Assembly: GCF_902825155.1 (NCBI RefSeq)
Contig: NZ_CADEAG010000002.1
Coordinates: 62,001-126,000, forward strand
Origin: Bartonella taylorii 8TBB
GTDB lineage: Bacteria; Pseudomonadota; Alphaproteobacteria; Rhizobiales; Rhizobiaceae
Length of the DNA stretch: 64,000 nt
Direction of reading: 5' to 3'
In this document: piece by piece, positions 36,767 through 46,675 of the stretch
Numbering within the stretch: the stretch's first letter is position 1
Layout: each line of letters starts with the position of its first letter
The notes under the pieces: model-generated
The model's input: only the letters and a program-made list of their open reading frames with translations
The model's database searches: none
Told to the model about the DNA's origin: nothing
Position numbers and translations under genes: made by a program

Positions 36767-37526
36767 AATGATGCTCCTTGTGTAAATTCGTATTTTTCAC
36801 ATCCTACACGTGTCAAACTGAATAGAGCCTGAACAATTTTGGACTTTATTATGACAAAAAAAATAAAAATTCATTTAGTTAAAGCTATTGCTAATACGAT
36901 AAAATAAAATCATGACAGAATTTTGATTTCAATTAATGTACTCTTCTTAAGGTTAATTAAGCAGCTTGTACTGAGAGCAGCAGATTTTTACTATTGGTTA
37001 TAAATTCTTTATTTATGAGTACTTTTTTATTGCTTGATACAATATGAATTGAACAATAGGTGTATGAATAAAAGTTAGCGTTTTTTATAATAGGCTTATG
37101 GTGCTATGATAAAACCTTATTTTACTTTATTTGTGTGATAGAATACAGTCCTGTTTGACTACTCTCTTATGAGGCTAAATATTGAGTTCGATATCAGATT
37201 ATAACTGTATAAAATAATATATTGCGGGAACTTTTTTTGATATATGAGAGACATTCTCTTTAATTTTTTTGTGCTCGTTTAGGTTTTAGAAGTATTTTTG
37301 GCGCTTTTTGATAGTTTTAGGGATTTTTTTATAACGTTGTTTAACAAGAAAAATTGCTTAAAAAGTCAATAATTTTAAGAGTTTTTTGTAAAATGTTCTT
37401 TCTTATGTTGTTTTAAACAAATTGGAGCATCCTTAATGTTTGAGGTTATCTATTTTTAGGGCAATATTTGTTGCTTTTCATTTTTAGTTATTTTTTTAGA
37501 AGAGCAAAAGATTATTTTTGGTGATT
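36767..37526. other. Spacer between the second BA14K gene and uvrB
   Basis: Bases up to 37352 repeat 34501-35081 with scattered changes. The remaining 170 bases are unique AT-rich sequence at the end of uvrB. No open frame or RNA is supported. Confidence 0.6.
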
Positions 37527-39854
37527 TTAATTTTTTCGCTCCTTTGTTGGACGCGTTTTTTTTCGTTTTATGGTCGCTTGGTTAGGGGTGCTTTTACGAG
37601 ATTTTCCTTTTCTATTTTCCAAAATACCAGTATCCATGGTTGGTCCCATGTGATCAAGGTCTGGTTTGGAGAAAAGACTTGATTGTAATATCGGGTCATG
37701 GCTGGATTGTTCTCTATGATGTGTTAAGGGATTCTCCGCGATTTCTAGTTCTATCTTTTGTAATTGTTTGATTTCATCGCGAAGTCGTGCTGCCTCTTCA
37801 AAGTCAAGATCAGCAGCTGCTTCATGCATTGATTTTTCAAGGGATTTAATGTGGAGTGTTAAATTGTTGCCAACCATATTGTTTTGCCTGATAAAATCAG
37901 GAATATTTGTGGAAGTATGGTTGTTTTCGCCTCCTGAATTGAGAATATCATTGATATTTTTTTTGATACTGGTTGGTGTGATATGGTGCTCTTCATTGTA
38001 AGCTATTTGTTTTTGTCGACGTCTTTGTGTCTCCTGTAAGGCGCGTTCTATGGAACCTGTGATTGTATCTGCGTAAAGGATAACGCGGCCATCTACATTG
38101 CGTGCAGCGCGTCCAATTGTTTGTACGAGCGAAGTTTCAGAGCGCAAAAACCCCTCTTTATCGGCATCTAGAATAGCAACAAAACCGCATTCTGGAATAT
38201 CTAAACCTTCCCGAAGTAAGTTAATACCGATGAGAACATCAAAGGTGCCAAGCCGAAGATCACGTAGAATTTCAATACGTTCTAACGTATCAATGTCAGA
38301 ATGCATATAGCGTACGCGAATGCCTTGTTCATGGAGATATTCTGTCAAATCTTCGGCCATACGCTTGGTTAGGACAGTTACTAAGGTACGGTAGCCTTTT
38401 TGAATTGTTTTACGAATTTCGTTCACAACATCATCGACTTGGCTGGAGGCTGGGCGAATTTCTGTTGCTGGATCAATCAATCCTGTTGGGCGAATAATTT
38501 GTTCAGCAAAAATGCCGTGAGCTTGTTCTATTTCCCAGCGTCCAGGCGTTGCAGAGACAGCAATAGTTTGTGGGCGCATGGCATCCCATTCTTCAAAGCG
38601 TAAGGGACGATTGTCCATACAGGAAGGGAGACGAAATCCATATTCTGCTAAGGTTGCTTTTCTTCGAAAATCACCTCGGTACATGCCACCAATTTGGGGA
38701 ATAGTGACATGGCTTTCATCGATAAAAACGAGAGCATTGTTTGGAATATATTCAAACAAGGTTGGAGGTGGTTCACCGGGTTTACGCCCTGTTAAATAGC
38801 GTGAATAATTTTCAATTCCGGCGCATGAGCCGGTTGTTTCTAACATTTCCAAATCAAAAATTGTACGCTGTTCTAAACGTTGTGCCTCTAAAAGACGTCC
38901 CGCGGCATTTAATTCGGCAAGGCGTTGCACCAGTTCCATTTTGATGGACTTCATTGCCTGATTTAATGTTGGGCGTGGTGTTACGTAGTGTGAATTGGCA
39001 TAAATTTTAATTGATTGAAGATCACCTGTTTTTTGGCCTGTGAGGGGATCAAACTCAGTAATTGTTTCTACTTCATTGCCAAAAAGAGAAATACGCCAAG
39101 CACGATCTTCAAGGTGGGCAGGAAAAATTTCAATTATATCTCCTCGGACACGAAAGGAACCACGAATAAAGTTGATATTTTGTCGACGATAGTGTTGAGC
39201 AACTAAATCAGTGAGTAATTGTCGTTGATTGAGTTTGTCACCTTTTTTTATTTCAAAGGTCATGGCAGTATAGGTTTCTACTGAACCAATTCCGTAGATA
39301 CAGGATACAGATGCAACAATAATGACATCATCACGTTCAAGTACAGCACGTGTTGCAGCATGGCGCATACGGTCGATTTGTTCATTGATAGAAGATTCTT
39401 TTTCAATATAAGTGTCAGAGCGCGCAACATAGGCTTCTGGCTGATAATAGTCATAATAAGAAACAAAATATTCGACGGCATTGTGGGGAAAAAAGCTTTT
39501 AAATTCTCCGTAAAGCTGTGCTGCTAAAGTTTTATTTGGTGCTAAGATCAAAGCTGGACGTTGTGTCTTTTCAATGATTTTGGCCATTGTATAGGTTTTT
39601 CCTGAACCGGTAACACCCAAAAGCACTTGTGTACGCTCATCCTTTTCTATCCCTTCAATCAGAGTTTTGATTGCTTGGGGTTGATCCCCGGCAGGTTCAA
39701 AAGATGTTTCGAGTTGAAATGGAATGCCACCTTCAGATTTTTCAGGACGAGCAGGGCGGTGGGGTGTCCATAATACGCCATTCTTAAAAAGGGGATTGCC
39801 TGACGCAATCAGGGCAGAAAGAGCTTCTACTGTTGCTGTGACACCGTTTTTCAT
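37527..39854 (-). CDS. uvrB: Excinuclease ABC subunit UvrB
   Basis: The 775-residue damage-verifying helicase of nucleotide excision repair works with UvrA and UvrC. After a roughly 45-residue N-terminal extension typical of alphaproteobacteria come Walker [13 protein letters not shown] (near residue 80), the beta-hairpin region [10 protein letters not shown] (near 132) and IDESHVT (near 376). The helicase motifs GLDIPE and QTIGRAARN follow (near 555-590). The C-terminal UVR domain that contacts UvrC has [23 protein letters not shown] (near 675). A basic Lys/Arg-rich tail ([21 protein letters not shown]) ends the protein. GGATG precedes the ATG. It is a single gene on the minus strand. Confidence 0.97.
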   Translation of the reverse strand: MKNGVTATVEALSALIASGNPLFKNGVLWTPHRPARPEKSEGGIPFQLETSFEPAGDQPQAIKTLIEGIEKDERTQVLLGVTGSGKTYTMAKIIEKTQRPALILAPNKTLAAQLYGEFKSFFPHNAVEYFVSYYDYYQPEAYVARSDTYIEKESSINEQIDRMRHAATRAVLERDDVIIVASVSCIYGIGSVETYTAMTFEIKKGDKLNQRQLLTDLVAQHYRRQNINFIRGSFRVRGDIIEIFPAHLEDRAWRISLFGNEVETITEFDPLTGQKTGDLQSIKIYANSHYVTPRPTLNQAMKSIKMELVQRLAELNAAGRLLEAQRLEQRTIFDLEMLETTGSCAGIENYSRYLTGRKPGEPPPTLFEYIPNNALVFIDESHVTIPQIGGMYRGDFRRKATLAEYGFRLPSCMDNRPLRFEEWDAMRPQTIAVSATPGRWEIEQAHGIFAEQIIRPTGLIDPATEIRPASSQVDDVVNEIRKTIQKGYRTLVTVLTKRMAEDLTEYLHEQGIRVRYMHSDIDTLERIEILRDLRLGTFDVLIGINLLREGLDIPECGFVAILDADKEGFLRSETSLVQTIGRAARNVDGRVILYADTITGSIERALQETQRRRQKQIAYNEEHHITPTSIKKNINDILNSGGENNHTSTNIPDFIRQNNMVGNNLTLHIKSLEKSMHEAAADLDFEEAARLRDEIKQLQKIELEIAENPLTHHREQSSHDPILQSSLFSKPDLDHMGPTMDTGILENRKGKSRKSTPNQATIKRKKTRPTKERKN

Positions 39855-40130
39855 TATTGCATCCTTTTTGATATAAAAAAGTGCTTGTGGTTTTAAACGA
39901 AATACTCAATTTTACAATTTAATCGCGATAACGACAAAACGTTAATTAGCAGTTTTTTTCGGTTTATTGTATGTTTCATAGGATATTTGATAGGTTTGGG
40001 ATATGAGACTAATTCTTTAAGGAGGTTCTTTGGGTTTTTAGAGGTGTGGTGACATTTGTAGTCGTTCATCTACACTATCTCATTTGCGCCATGCTGTTGA
40101 CAGGGCGTTTATTTATAATATTTACTGTGG

Positions 40131-40454
40131 CTACCGTGGATAATGACTGTATGTATTGTAATTTGTTACTGGAAGAGTTGTGTATGTTTGATAAAGATCA
40201 TTTCCATTTTTAAATGAGAGGTAACGAGATGATACCCAACCTGTTTGGGTGTTATATCTGATGTTGCACCAGTTCCTTTTACATGTTTGGACAAATACCA
40301 ACTTTCCTGCGGGGATTAAGCCGCGAAGCGTATATTGAATGCTTGGTCCCGTTCTAAGATTAAGGTTGTTTGTGGTAAAGGCATCTGCAGCTCCGGATAC
40401 CGTTGAGGTTAGAGAGAGAGAGCCAAAAACAAAAAAAATTACGAGCTTTTTCAT
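40131..40454 (-). CDS. Secreted bacterial SH3 (SH3b) domain protein
   Basis: The 107-residue protein has a signal peptide (about 1-22, ending SGA). One SH3b domain follows, recognised by LNLRTGPSIQYTLRGLIPAGKLV (near 31-52), CKRNWCNIRYNTQTGWVSSRYLSF (near 58-81) and two Cys likely to pair in the periplasm. Such domains bind peptidoglycan or proteins in the envelope. The Tyr/Thr-rich tail is unassigned. The gene is divergent from greA. Function beyond cell-envelope binding is not deducible. Confidence 0.85.
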   Translation of the reverse strand: MKKLVIFFVFGSLSLTSTVSGAADAFTTNNLNLRTGPSIQYTLRGLIPAGKLVFVQTCKRNWCNIRYNTQTGWVSSRYLSFKNGNDLYQTYTTLPVTNYNTYSHYPR

Positions 40455-40656
40455 TTTTTGTAGAGGCTTCCTTTAGAGATTTTCTTTTCTCTTCATATGA
40501 GATCTCTTCCGTTAGGTTATGATAAAACAGAAAAAAATACAATTATTTCTTCTTTAGAATTCTCATGGTTGGAATGCGGTTTGGCATTTTAAACGCTAAA
40601 ATAGTAGATAGCTTAAACACAATTGGTGAATACTTTATTCCCTTTTTATTTTTATA

Positions 40657-40685
40657 TGGAAAACGGGGATACTGTACTATATAAT
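40657..40685 (+). promoter_or_regulatory. Probable greA promoter
   Basis: A perfect TATAAT (40680-40685) lies about 95 bases before the greA ATG. The -35 box is weak (TGGAAA at 40657). A start near 40692 would run directly into the hairpin at 40705. Confidence 0.5.
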
Positions 40686-40704
40686 GAGTGAGGATTATGG
40701 TTTT

Positions 40705-40738
40705 CGGATTCCAAAAGTGATTTTGGAGGCCGTTTTTT
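40705..40738 (+). terminator. Leader terminator (attenuator) upstream of greA
   Basis: CGG..TCCAAAA pairs with TTTTGGA..CCG around a GTGA loop and is followed at once by TTTTTT. No gene upstream runs in this direction, because the SH3 gene is divergent. The hairpin can only act on transcripts from the greA promoter itself. It lies 42 bases before the greA start. Confidence 0.72.
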
Positions 40739-40780
40739 GTGTTTTTATTAAACCTTCCGTGTAATAGAAAGGGACGGATT

Positions 40781-41254
40781 ATGGAAAAAGTTCCGATGAC
40801 TACAGCTGGTTTTGAAAGTCTTAAAGAAGAGTTACGTTGGCGCCAACAACAGGAACGTCGGCGAATTATTGAAGCAATTTCCGAAGCACGTGCACATGGT
40901 GATCTATCAGAAAATGCTGAATATCACGCTGCTAAAGAGGCACAAAGTCATAATGAGGGGCGTATAAATGAGCTTGAAGACTATATTGCACGGGCGGAAG
41001 TTATTAATGTCTCACGCCTTTCAGGTGACAAAATTAAGTTTGGAGCCACTATCAAGCTTTTGGACGAAGATACTGAAGAGAAAAAGGTTTATCAGATCGT
41101 TGGTGATCAAGAGGCTGATGTCAAAACTGGTAAAATCTCTATTTCATCCCCTATTGCGCGTGCACTCATTGGCAAGCAAGAAGGTGATGTGATTGAGGTG
41201 AATGCACCAGGCGGTTCGCATAATTACGAAATTATTAAGGTTCAGTACATCTAA
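40781..41254 (+). CDS. greA: Transcription elongation factor GreA
   Basis: The 157-residue factor rescues backtracked RNA polymerase by stimulating cleavage of the transcript 3' end. The N-terminal antiparallel coiled coil (about 1-75) has [17 protein letters not shown] and the tip acidic residues in [16 protein letters not shown] (near 40). The C-terminal FKBP-like domain (about 80-157) includes [30 protein letters not shown]. The frame is open 14 codons upstream, but AAAGGGACGG sits before ATG 40781, which gives the standard length. The glycosyltransferase gene follows six bases later and is likely cotranscribed. Expression may be controlled by the leader hairpin at 40705. Confidence 0.96.
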   Translation: MEKVPMTTAGFESLKEELRWRQQQERRRIIEAISEARAHGDLSENAEYHAAKEAQSHNEGRINELEDYIARAEVINVSRLSGDKIKFGATIKLLDEDTEEKKVYQIVGDQEADVKTGKISISSPIARALIGKQEGDVIEVNAPGGSHNYEIIKVQYI

Positions 41255-41260
41255 TTTGTT

Positions 41261-42319
41261 ATGCATGTATCTTTGGAAGAAACGGAGATTATTGCTCCTC
41301 ACTTTAAAAAGCGCTTATCAGGAGTGACCTCTACAGTTATCCAACTCGTTCCATTGCAGCGAGAACAGGGTATGCATATATCCACTTTTGGATTTGGGTT
41401 ACCGCGAGATTTACCGTTTCTTTCCTTTAGTGACCTTTTTGGACTTTGGAAAAGTCCAAAGGGGAGGCCGTTTCGTATTTGGCATGCTCGGCGCAATATT
41501 GAGATGCTTTGCGGAGTATTTCTTCGGGATGTTTTGCGAATGAAGCTTAAACTCATTTTTACTTCGGCATCTCGACGCAAACACAAACCTTTTACCAAAT
41601 GGTTGCTTCGTCGTATGGATAAGGTTATTGCTACCAGTGCATGTACGGGGACTTATCTAGAAGTGCCTCATCAAGTTATTATGCATGGGGTGGATGTTAG
41701 GCGTTTTTCACCACCGGAGACTGTTGATGATTTTTTCCCAGCAGCAGGGTTTCTAGGAAAATATGCGGTGGGGTGTTTTGGGCGTGTGCGCTACGCAAAG
41801 GGAACTGATCTGTTTGTGGATGCAATGATAACATTATTGCCCCACTATCCTGAGTGGACAGCGCTTATCGCTGGTCGAACTACAGAGCAACATTATAGTT
41901 TTGAAAAAAAATTACGTCAGAAGATTGCTGAGGCCGGTTTGAGCGATCGCATTATTTTTCTTGGTGAGAGGCTTGATATACCTCTGTGGTATCGTCGTCT
42001 GTCACTTTATGTGACTCCTTCTCGTTTGGAAGGTTTTGGTTTGACACCATTGGAGGCAATGGCATCACAGACAGCTGTCGTGACCAGCGATGTGGGAATT
42101 TTTAAAGAATTGGTGGTAGAGGGAACAGGAACGGTTGTGAAAGCAGGAGATGGAGCAGCTTTAACAGCAGCGATTGAACCTTATTTTACTGATTTAGAAA
42201 AAACAATGCTAGCAGGGCAAAGAGCTTTAGCCCATGTTCGTGCCAACTTTCCTTTGGAAAAGGAAGCAGCAGCAATTGGGAGCGTTTACGAGGAAATGTT
42301 TGTGGAAAAAACACTTTGA
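41261..42319 (+). CDS. lpcC: LPS core mannosyltransferase LpcC-type (GT4 family)
   Basis: The 352-residue protein is a GT-B glycosyltransferase of family 4. It resembles rhizobial LpcC, which adds mannose to the Kdo of the LPS core, and its Brucella counterpart. Characteristic stretches are VEIIAP-like ETEIIAPHFKKRLSGVTST near the N-terminus, IWHARRNIEMLCGV (near 74), ASRRKHKPFTKWLLRRMDKVIATSA (near 105), CFGRVRYAKGTDLFVDAM (near 170) and the donor-site ExxE-type region SRLEGFGLTPLEAMAS (near 258). It directly follows greA, an order seen in rhizobial lps clusters. Acceptor and sugar are inferred from the family. Confidence 0.87.
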   Translation: MHVSLEETEIIAPHFKKRLSGVTSTVIQLVPLQREQGMHISTFGFGLPRDLPFLSFSDLFGLWKSPKGRPFRIWHARRNIEMLCGVFLRDVLRMKLKLIFTSASRRKHKPFTKWLLRRMDKVIATSACTGTYLEVPHQVIMHGVDVRRFSPPETVDDFFPAAGFLGKYAVGCFGRVRYAKGTDLFVDAMITLLPHYPEWTALIAGRTTEQHYSFEKKLRQKIAEAGLSDRIIFLGERLDIPLWYRRLSLYVTPSRLEGFGLTPLEAMASQTAVVTSDVGIFKELVVEGTGTVVKAGDGAALTAAIEPYFTDLEKTMLAGQRALAHVRANFPLEKEAAAIGSVYEEMFVEKTL

Positions 42320-42984
42320 ATATATTGGAAATCTTCTTGGCAAGAGGAGAAAGTGTGCCATCTTTAAAGGTCTCCACAAATAAATATTTCAAGTGAATGG
42401 CTTAATAATGCAAATGTTATTTCGTAGAATTTAGCACCTTTTTAAGGTGATGTAACGATAAGCTGTCAAAATCTTTGATAGAAAAGCTAAAATTTTATAT
42501 TTTTAGAGTGATATAAATACAGGGAAGGGATGATCGTTTCTTATTCAGGTAATGCTTTTTGAGAATATAGCGTGGTATTCTTTCTATAAAGACTGGACTG
42601 TTAAAGCTGTTCGTGTTGCTTCAGTAGTGGAAGTGATTGTGTATTTTGCAATAATAAAAGTATGACAGGCGTATTGTAATAGAAAAAAATATTTTTACTA
42701 GAAGTCCTCTATGTTTTTCTTAATTAAAGACTGTTGATAAGGTATATTGAAATATTACATGAAGCCTTTCTTTGATGAGGAAGGTGCACAAAGCAAGAAT
42801 GTTGTAAGATCTCGTCTGACGTGAAGGATCTGATACGGGAGAGTTCTTGGTGTTTTGCATCCATTTTAAACAGTTAATGTGCCTAAAAAGAGAGGTGTAG
42901 GTTCCTACTTTAGGGACTATTTTGTTAGTTATGTGTAGTGTTTATATTGTCAATTTCTTATCACTTGGAATTAAATGCTATGCA
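42320..42984. other. Intergenic region between lpcC and trkH
   Basis: A 665-base spacer without a supported gene. A short frame near 42552-42665 (37 codons) has no family resemblance. The region is probably decayed; rhizobial relatives often have further LPS genes at this place. No RNA structure stands out. Confidence 0.4.
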
Positions 42985-44391
42985 TTAAAATTGTTCACGC
43001 CAGAAAGCGGGGATAAAAAGTACGAATATGGTTATAATTTCAAGGCGCCCAGCGAGCATGAGAAAACTCAAAATCCATAGGGCATTATCATTAATTGTAG
43101 AGAAATTGCCAGCAGGACCAATAATATCTCCAAAACCTGGGCCAATATTTGAAAGAGCTGTTAAGACCCCCGTAAAAGCAGAAGTAAAGTCAAGACCAGT
43201 TGTAAGCAAAAGTGCAGTGCCGATAAGAAGACAAAACATATAAAGACATACAAAAAATAAAACTGCTTTGGCAACATCATTCGAGATGTTTGAATGGTCG
43301 TAGCGCGCTTTTACAATGACATTAGGAAAAAGAAGTTTTTCTATATTTGTTTGTGTAATACGCCAAAGGATAATTAAGCGATTAATTTTCATTCCACCAG
43401 AGGTAGAACCAGCACATCCACCTGTAAAAGAAACAATGAAGAAAATTCCAAGCGCAAACGGCCCCCAAAGTTGATAATCTTCTGCGCTATAGCCAGTTGT
43501 GCTAATGATGGATGAAAGATGAAAAATGACATCAAGAAAAATTAAATGGAAAGCGCGATGATCATGAAATCGTAGCCATGCTGCTAAAGCAAAGCTGAAG
43601 AGAAAAACAATATAGAAAAAAACGATCACTTGTGGATCAATGAAGCGTTTGGAGTGGCCAGGAAGCACTAATTTAACATAAAGCACGAAGGGTAGTGCGG
43701 AGAGCAACATAAAGATTGTTGAAATAATCAAGATGGCTGGTTTATCAGAGAAGTAGCCAAAAGAGGCGTCGTGAGTTGAAAATCCAGCTGTTGCTATCGT
43801 GCTCATTGCATGGTTGATGGCATCAAATAAGCTCATGCCCGAAGCAAAATAGGAAAGCATACAAGCAAATGTTAATCCAACATAGGCTATGATAATCCCA
43901 TTGGCAATTTGATTGATACGGGGCAATATTTTTTCAGATTTATCGGATGATTCCATATGAAAAAGTTGCACTCCCCCGACACGGAGTGAAGGCAAAAGCA
44001 ATAACGCTAAACCGATAAAGCCAATGCCTCCAATCCAGCATATGATAGAACGCCATAACAAAATACTGCGCGATAAATTGTCAAGGCCCGTGAGTACTGT
44101 AGAGCCTGTGGTGGTGATTCCAGAGACGGATTCAAAGATGGCTTCTGCTAGAGAAATTGGGAGAGGCGAAAGGTAAAGAGGTAAGGCGCCCACGATGCTT
44201 CCTGTTAGCCAAAGGCAGACAGTGAGCATAAAGCCAAGCCGTGCTGAAAAACGGCAGGTGGCGCCTCTTGTGGCTAAAAGAATCAGAGTTGCTAATACGG
44301 TAGTTATGGCGCAAGAGTAAAGAAAGGTTATCCAATTATGGTTGCTGTCGTGCAAATCTACAAAAATTGGTAGAAGCATTGCTCCTCCCAT
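42985..44391 (-). CDS. trkH: TrkH-family potassium uptake protein
   Basis: The 468-residue membrane protein of the SKT superfamily forms the K+ pore that works with cytoplasmic TrkA. All four pore loops with their selectivity glycines are visible: SGITTTGSTVL (near 90), STIATAGFSTHD (near 198), SIISTTGYSAEDY (near 291) and ALSNIGPGFGDI (near 410). The predicted ATG removes about 15 residues of the first helix. The same frame continues upstream (reading IIFQFIINVCARFALI) to a stop, and an ATT at 44436 is preceded by AGGGAAC. A non-ATG start is therefore plausible. The trkA gene is not in this window. The gene stands alone and is divergent from trxB. Confidence 0.92.
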   Translation of the reverse strand: MGGAMLLPIFVDLHDSNHNWITFLYSCAITTVLATLILLATRGATCRFSARLGFMLTVCLWLTGSIVGALPLYLSPLPISLAEAIFESVSGITTTGSTVLTGLDNLSRSILLWRSIICWIGGIGFIGLALLLLPSLRVGGVQLFHMESSDKSEKILPRINQIANGIIIAYVGLTFACMLSYFASGMSLFDAINHAMSTIATAGFSTHDASFGYFSDKPAILIISTIFMLLSALPFVLYVKLVLPGHSKRFIDPQVIVFFYIVFLFSFALAAWLRFHDHRAFHLIFLDVIFHLSSIISTTGYSAEDYQLWGPFALGIFFIVSFTGGCAGSTSGGMKINRLIILWRITQTNIEKLLFPNVIVKARYDHSNISNDVAKAVLFFVCLYMFCLLIGTALLLTTGLDFTSAFTGVLTALSNIGPGFGDIIGPAGNFSTINDNALWILSFLMLAGRLEIITIFVLFIPAFWREQF

Positions 44392-44687
44392 GATTAACGC
44401 AAAACGTGCACAAACATTGATAATAAATTGAAAAATGATCGTTCCCTATCTTTGTATCTTTTTTTATTATGGTTTTGTGCTCATAAGAATTTACGTTTTT
44501 TTCTTTATAGGGTAAAAACTGGTTTTTACATTAAGCAGGATTGGATGAATTGGCAACCAAACCTTTTCACTAAATTTGAAAAAAATACGTATACACCATA
44601 ATTGAGGTTGTTGAAAAATGTTTTTTTAATACAGCATTCCGTTATAATTTATAGAACAATTAAGTAAGGAAAAGTGAAGGGGATTCT

Positions 44688-45641
44688 ATGGCACAATCGC
44701 ATATTCGGTTGCTTATTATTGGCTCGGGTCCAGCTGGTTATACAGCGGCGATCTATGCGGCAAGAGCAATGCTCAAGCCGGTTTTAGTTACTGGCTTACA
44801 GCAGGGCGGTCAGTTGATGATTACAACTGATGTTGAAAATTATCCAGGTTTTGCTGATCCAATTCAAGGACCATGGTTGATGGAACAAATGGCAAAACAA
44901 GCCGAAAATATGGGTACAAAAATTGTCTATGATAGTATTACAAAGGCTGATTTATTGAAGTACCCTTTTATTTTATATGGAGATTCAGGAACGCAATATT
45001 GTTGCGATGCGCTGATTATTGCAACAGGAGCGCAAGCGCGTTGGCTTGGTTTGGAAAGTGAACAGACTTTTATGGGTGGCGGTGTTTCTGCCTGCGCTAC
45101 ATGTGATGGTTTCTTTTATCGTGATAAGGATGTCATTGTTGTGGGAGGTGGAAATACAGCTGTTGAAGAAGCTCTTTATTTATCCCATTTGGCAAAGAGT
45201 GTAAGCGTGGTTCATCGGCGGGGTTATTTTAGGGCAGAAAAAATTTTGCAAGATAGATTGCTTGCTTGCGATAATGTACGTGTTCTTTGGGATCATGTGG
45301 TAGAAGAAATTGTTGGTTTGCCAGCTCAGGACTCAAGGGGAGCTGTTGTAACCGGTGCACGCCTTAAAAATGTTAAAACCGGTCAAGAAATTAAGGTGAA
45401 TGCAGAGGGAATATTTATTGCCATTGGTCATGATCCTGCTGTTTCTTTGTTTGAAGGGCAACTGAAACAAAAACGAGGCGGTTATTTATGGACAGAACCA
45501 GATTCAACAGCAACAAGCATTGCTGGTGTTTTTGCTGCAGGTGATGTAACAGATGAAACATTTCGTCAAGCTGTAACAGCAGCGGGTAGGGGGTGTATGG
45601 CGGCGTTGGAGGCAGAACGTTTTTTAGATCTACAAACATGA
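44688..45641 (+). CDS. trxB: Thioredoxin-disulfide reductase
   Basis: The 317-residue flavoenzyme reduces thioredoxin with NADPH. The FAD site GSGPAGYTAAIYAARA starts near residue 12. The redox-active CATC lies near 136-139. The NADPH site VGGGNTAVEEALYLS is near 152, and the second FAD region GVFAAGDVTDETFRQAVTAAG is near 283. AGGGG precedes the ATG well. The LysR regulator gene follows after 36 bases and is probably cotranscribed, the same pair as trxB-lsrB in rhizobia. Confidence 0.97.
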   Translation: MAQSHIRLLIIGSGPAGYTAAIYAARAMLKPVLVTGLQQGGQLMITTDVENYPGFADPIQGPWLMEQMAKQAENMGTKIVYDSITKADLLKYPFILYGDSGTQYCCDALIIATGAQARWLGLESEQTFMGGGVSACATCDGFFYRDKDVIVVGGGNTAVEEALYLSHLAKSVSVVHRRGYFRAEKILQDRLLACDNVRVLWDHVVEEIVGLPAQDSRGAVVTGARLKNVKTGQEIKVNAEGIFIAIGHDPAVSLFEGQLKQKRGGYLWTEPDSTATSIAGVFAAGDVTDETFRQAVTAAGRGCMAALEAERFLDLQT

Positions 45642-45677
45642 CAATTTATTAAAAATGAAAAAATTAGAGGTAGAATT

Positions 45678-46583
45678 GTGACGTCACCGTTGGATTGGGA
45701 TAAGTTGAGGGTTTTTCATGCTGTCGCAGAAGCGGGATCTTTTACACATGCGGCACAAAAGCTTCATTTATCCCAATCAGCCATTTCACGACAGGTTTCA
45801 GCTTTAGAGAGCGATGTTGGTGTGTCCTTGTTTCAGCGTCATGCGCGGGGGTTAATCTTAACAGAGCAGGGTGAAATTCTGTATCGGACAACGCATGATG
45901 TTTTGATGAAGCTTGAAAGTGCACGCTCGCAATTAAGTGAAAGCTGTGAAAAGCCAGCAGGAAATTTACGGGTTACATCGACCTTTGGAATGGGAGCAGG
46001 ATGGCTTGTGGAGCGTATGCCAGAATTTCTTAGTCTTTATCCGGATATACGGGTTCAGCTCTTGTTTGATGATAAAGAACTCGACCTAACGATGCGTCAC
46101 GCAGACTGTGCTGTTCGTTTACAACAACCCCAGCAGCCTGATCTTATACAAAGAAAACTCTTTACAATTCATATGCATGTTTATGCTTCGAAAAGTTATA
46201 TTGCAAATCATGGAAAACCAGAAACATTGTCTGAGCTGGATGCACACCGGATTATTTCATTTGGAGAACCTGTTCCACCTTATTTGTCTGGTTTAAATTG
46301 GTTGGAAAAAGCTGGTAGAAGTGATGGTTCTTTGCGTCTTTCAGTATTACGAATCAATAATATTATTTCAATCAAGAAGGCGATTATGTGTGATCTTGGT
46401 ATCGCTGTGCTTCCCGATTATATTGTGAATAATGATGAGCGACTCGTGCGTCTTTTTCCTGAGGTTGTTGATATTCCTTCCTTTGATACTTTTTTTTGTT
46501 ACCCTTACGCTTTAAAGAATTTGGTAAAGTTGAAGGCTTTTCGAGATTATATTTTTTTAAAAGCGCGTCAGTGGTCTTTTTAA
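45678..46583 (+). CDS. lsrB: LysR-type regulator, LsrB/VtlR orthologue
   Basis: The 301-residue protein has an N-terminal winged helix-turn-helix (DKLRVFHAVAEAGSFTHAAQKL and SQSAISRQVSALESDVG, residues 8-47) and a two-lobed effector domain from about 93. Placement right behind trxB, and the overall sequence, match LsrB of Sinorhizobium and VtlR of Brucella. These control redox, envelope and virulence functions, and in Brucella a small RNA. Cys residues lie at 90, 144 and 238; conserved cysteines in rhizobial LsrB sense oxidation, so 238 in particular is worth comparing. Start is GTG 45678 with AGAGG before it. An sRNA candidate begins about 95 bases after the stop. Orthology is inferred, not proven. 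Confidence 0.85.
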   Translation: MTSPLDWDKLRVFHAVAEAGSFTHAAQKLHLSQSAISRQVSALESDVGVSLFQRHARGLILTEQGEILYRTTHDVLMKLESARSQLSESCEKPAGNLRVTSTFGMGAGWLVERMPEFLSLYPDIRVQLLFDDKELDLTMRHADCAVRLQQPQQPDLIQRKLFTIHMHVYASKSYIANHGKPETLSELDAHRIISFGEPVPPYLSGLNWLEKAGRSDGSLRLSVLRINNIISIKKAIMCDLGIAVLPDYIVNNDERLVRLFPEVVDIPSFDTFFCYPYALKNLVKLKAFRDYIFLKARQWSF

Positions 46584-46675
46584 TGATGTGATATTTTAAG
46601 CTATGTATTTATTGCATAGCAGGTACGCTTAAGTCTTTATTGTGCTTTTTCTCATAAAATGACATAAAATACCAT

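Larger units (their letters stand above)
35082..37352. repeat. Second (internally deleted) unit of the tandem duplication
   Basis: The unit repeats 30946-31570 and then jumps to the equivalent of 33483-35081, so 1912 bases (kinase N-terminus, the response regulator and the first part of the MBL gene) are missing. The deletion joint is at 35705/35706 and has no evident shared bases. The kinase part looks identical to the first unit apart from one lost G near its stop. The MBL, BA14K and spacer parts carry many substitutions. Confidence 0.88.
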
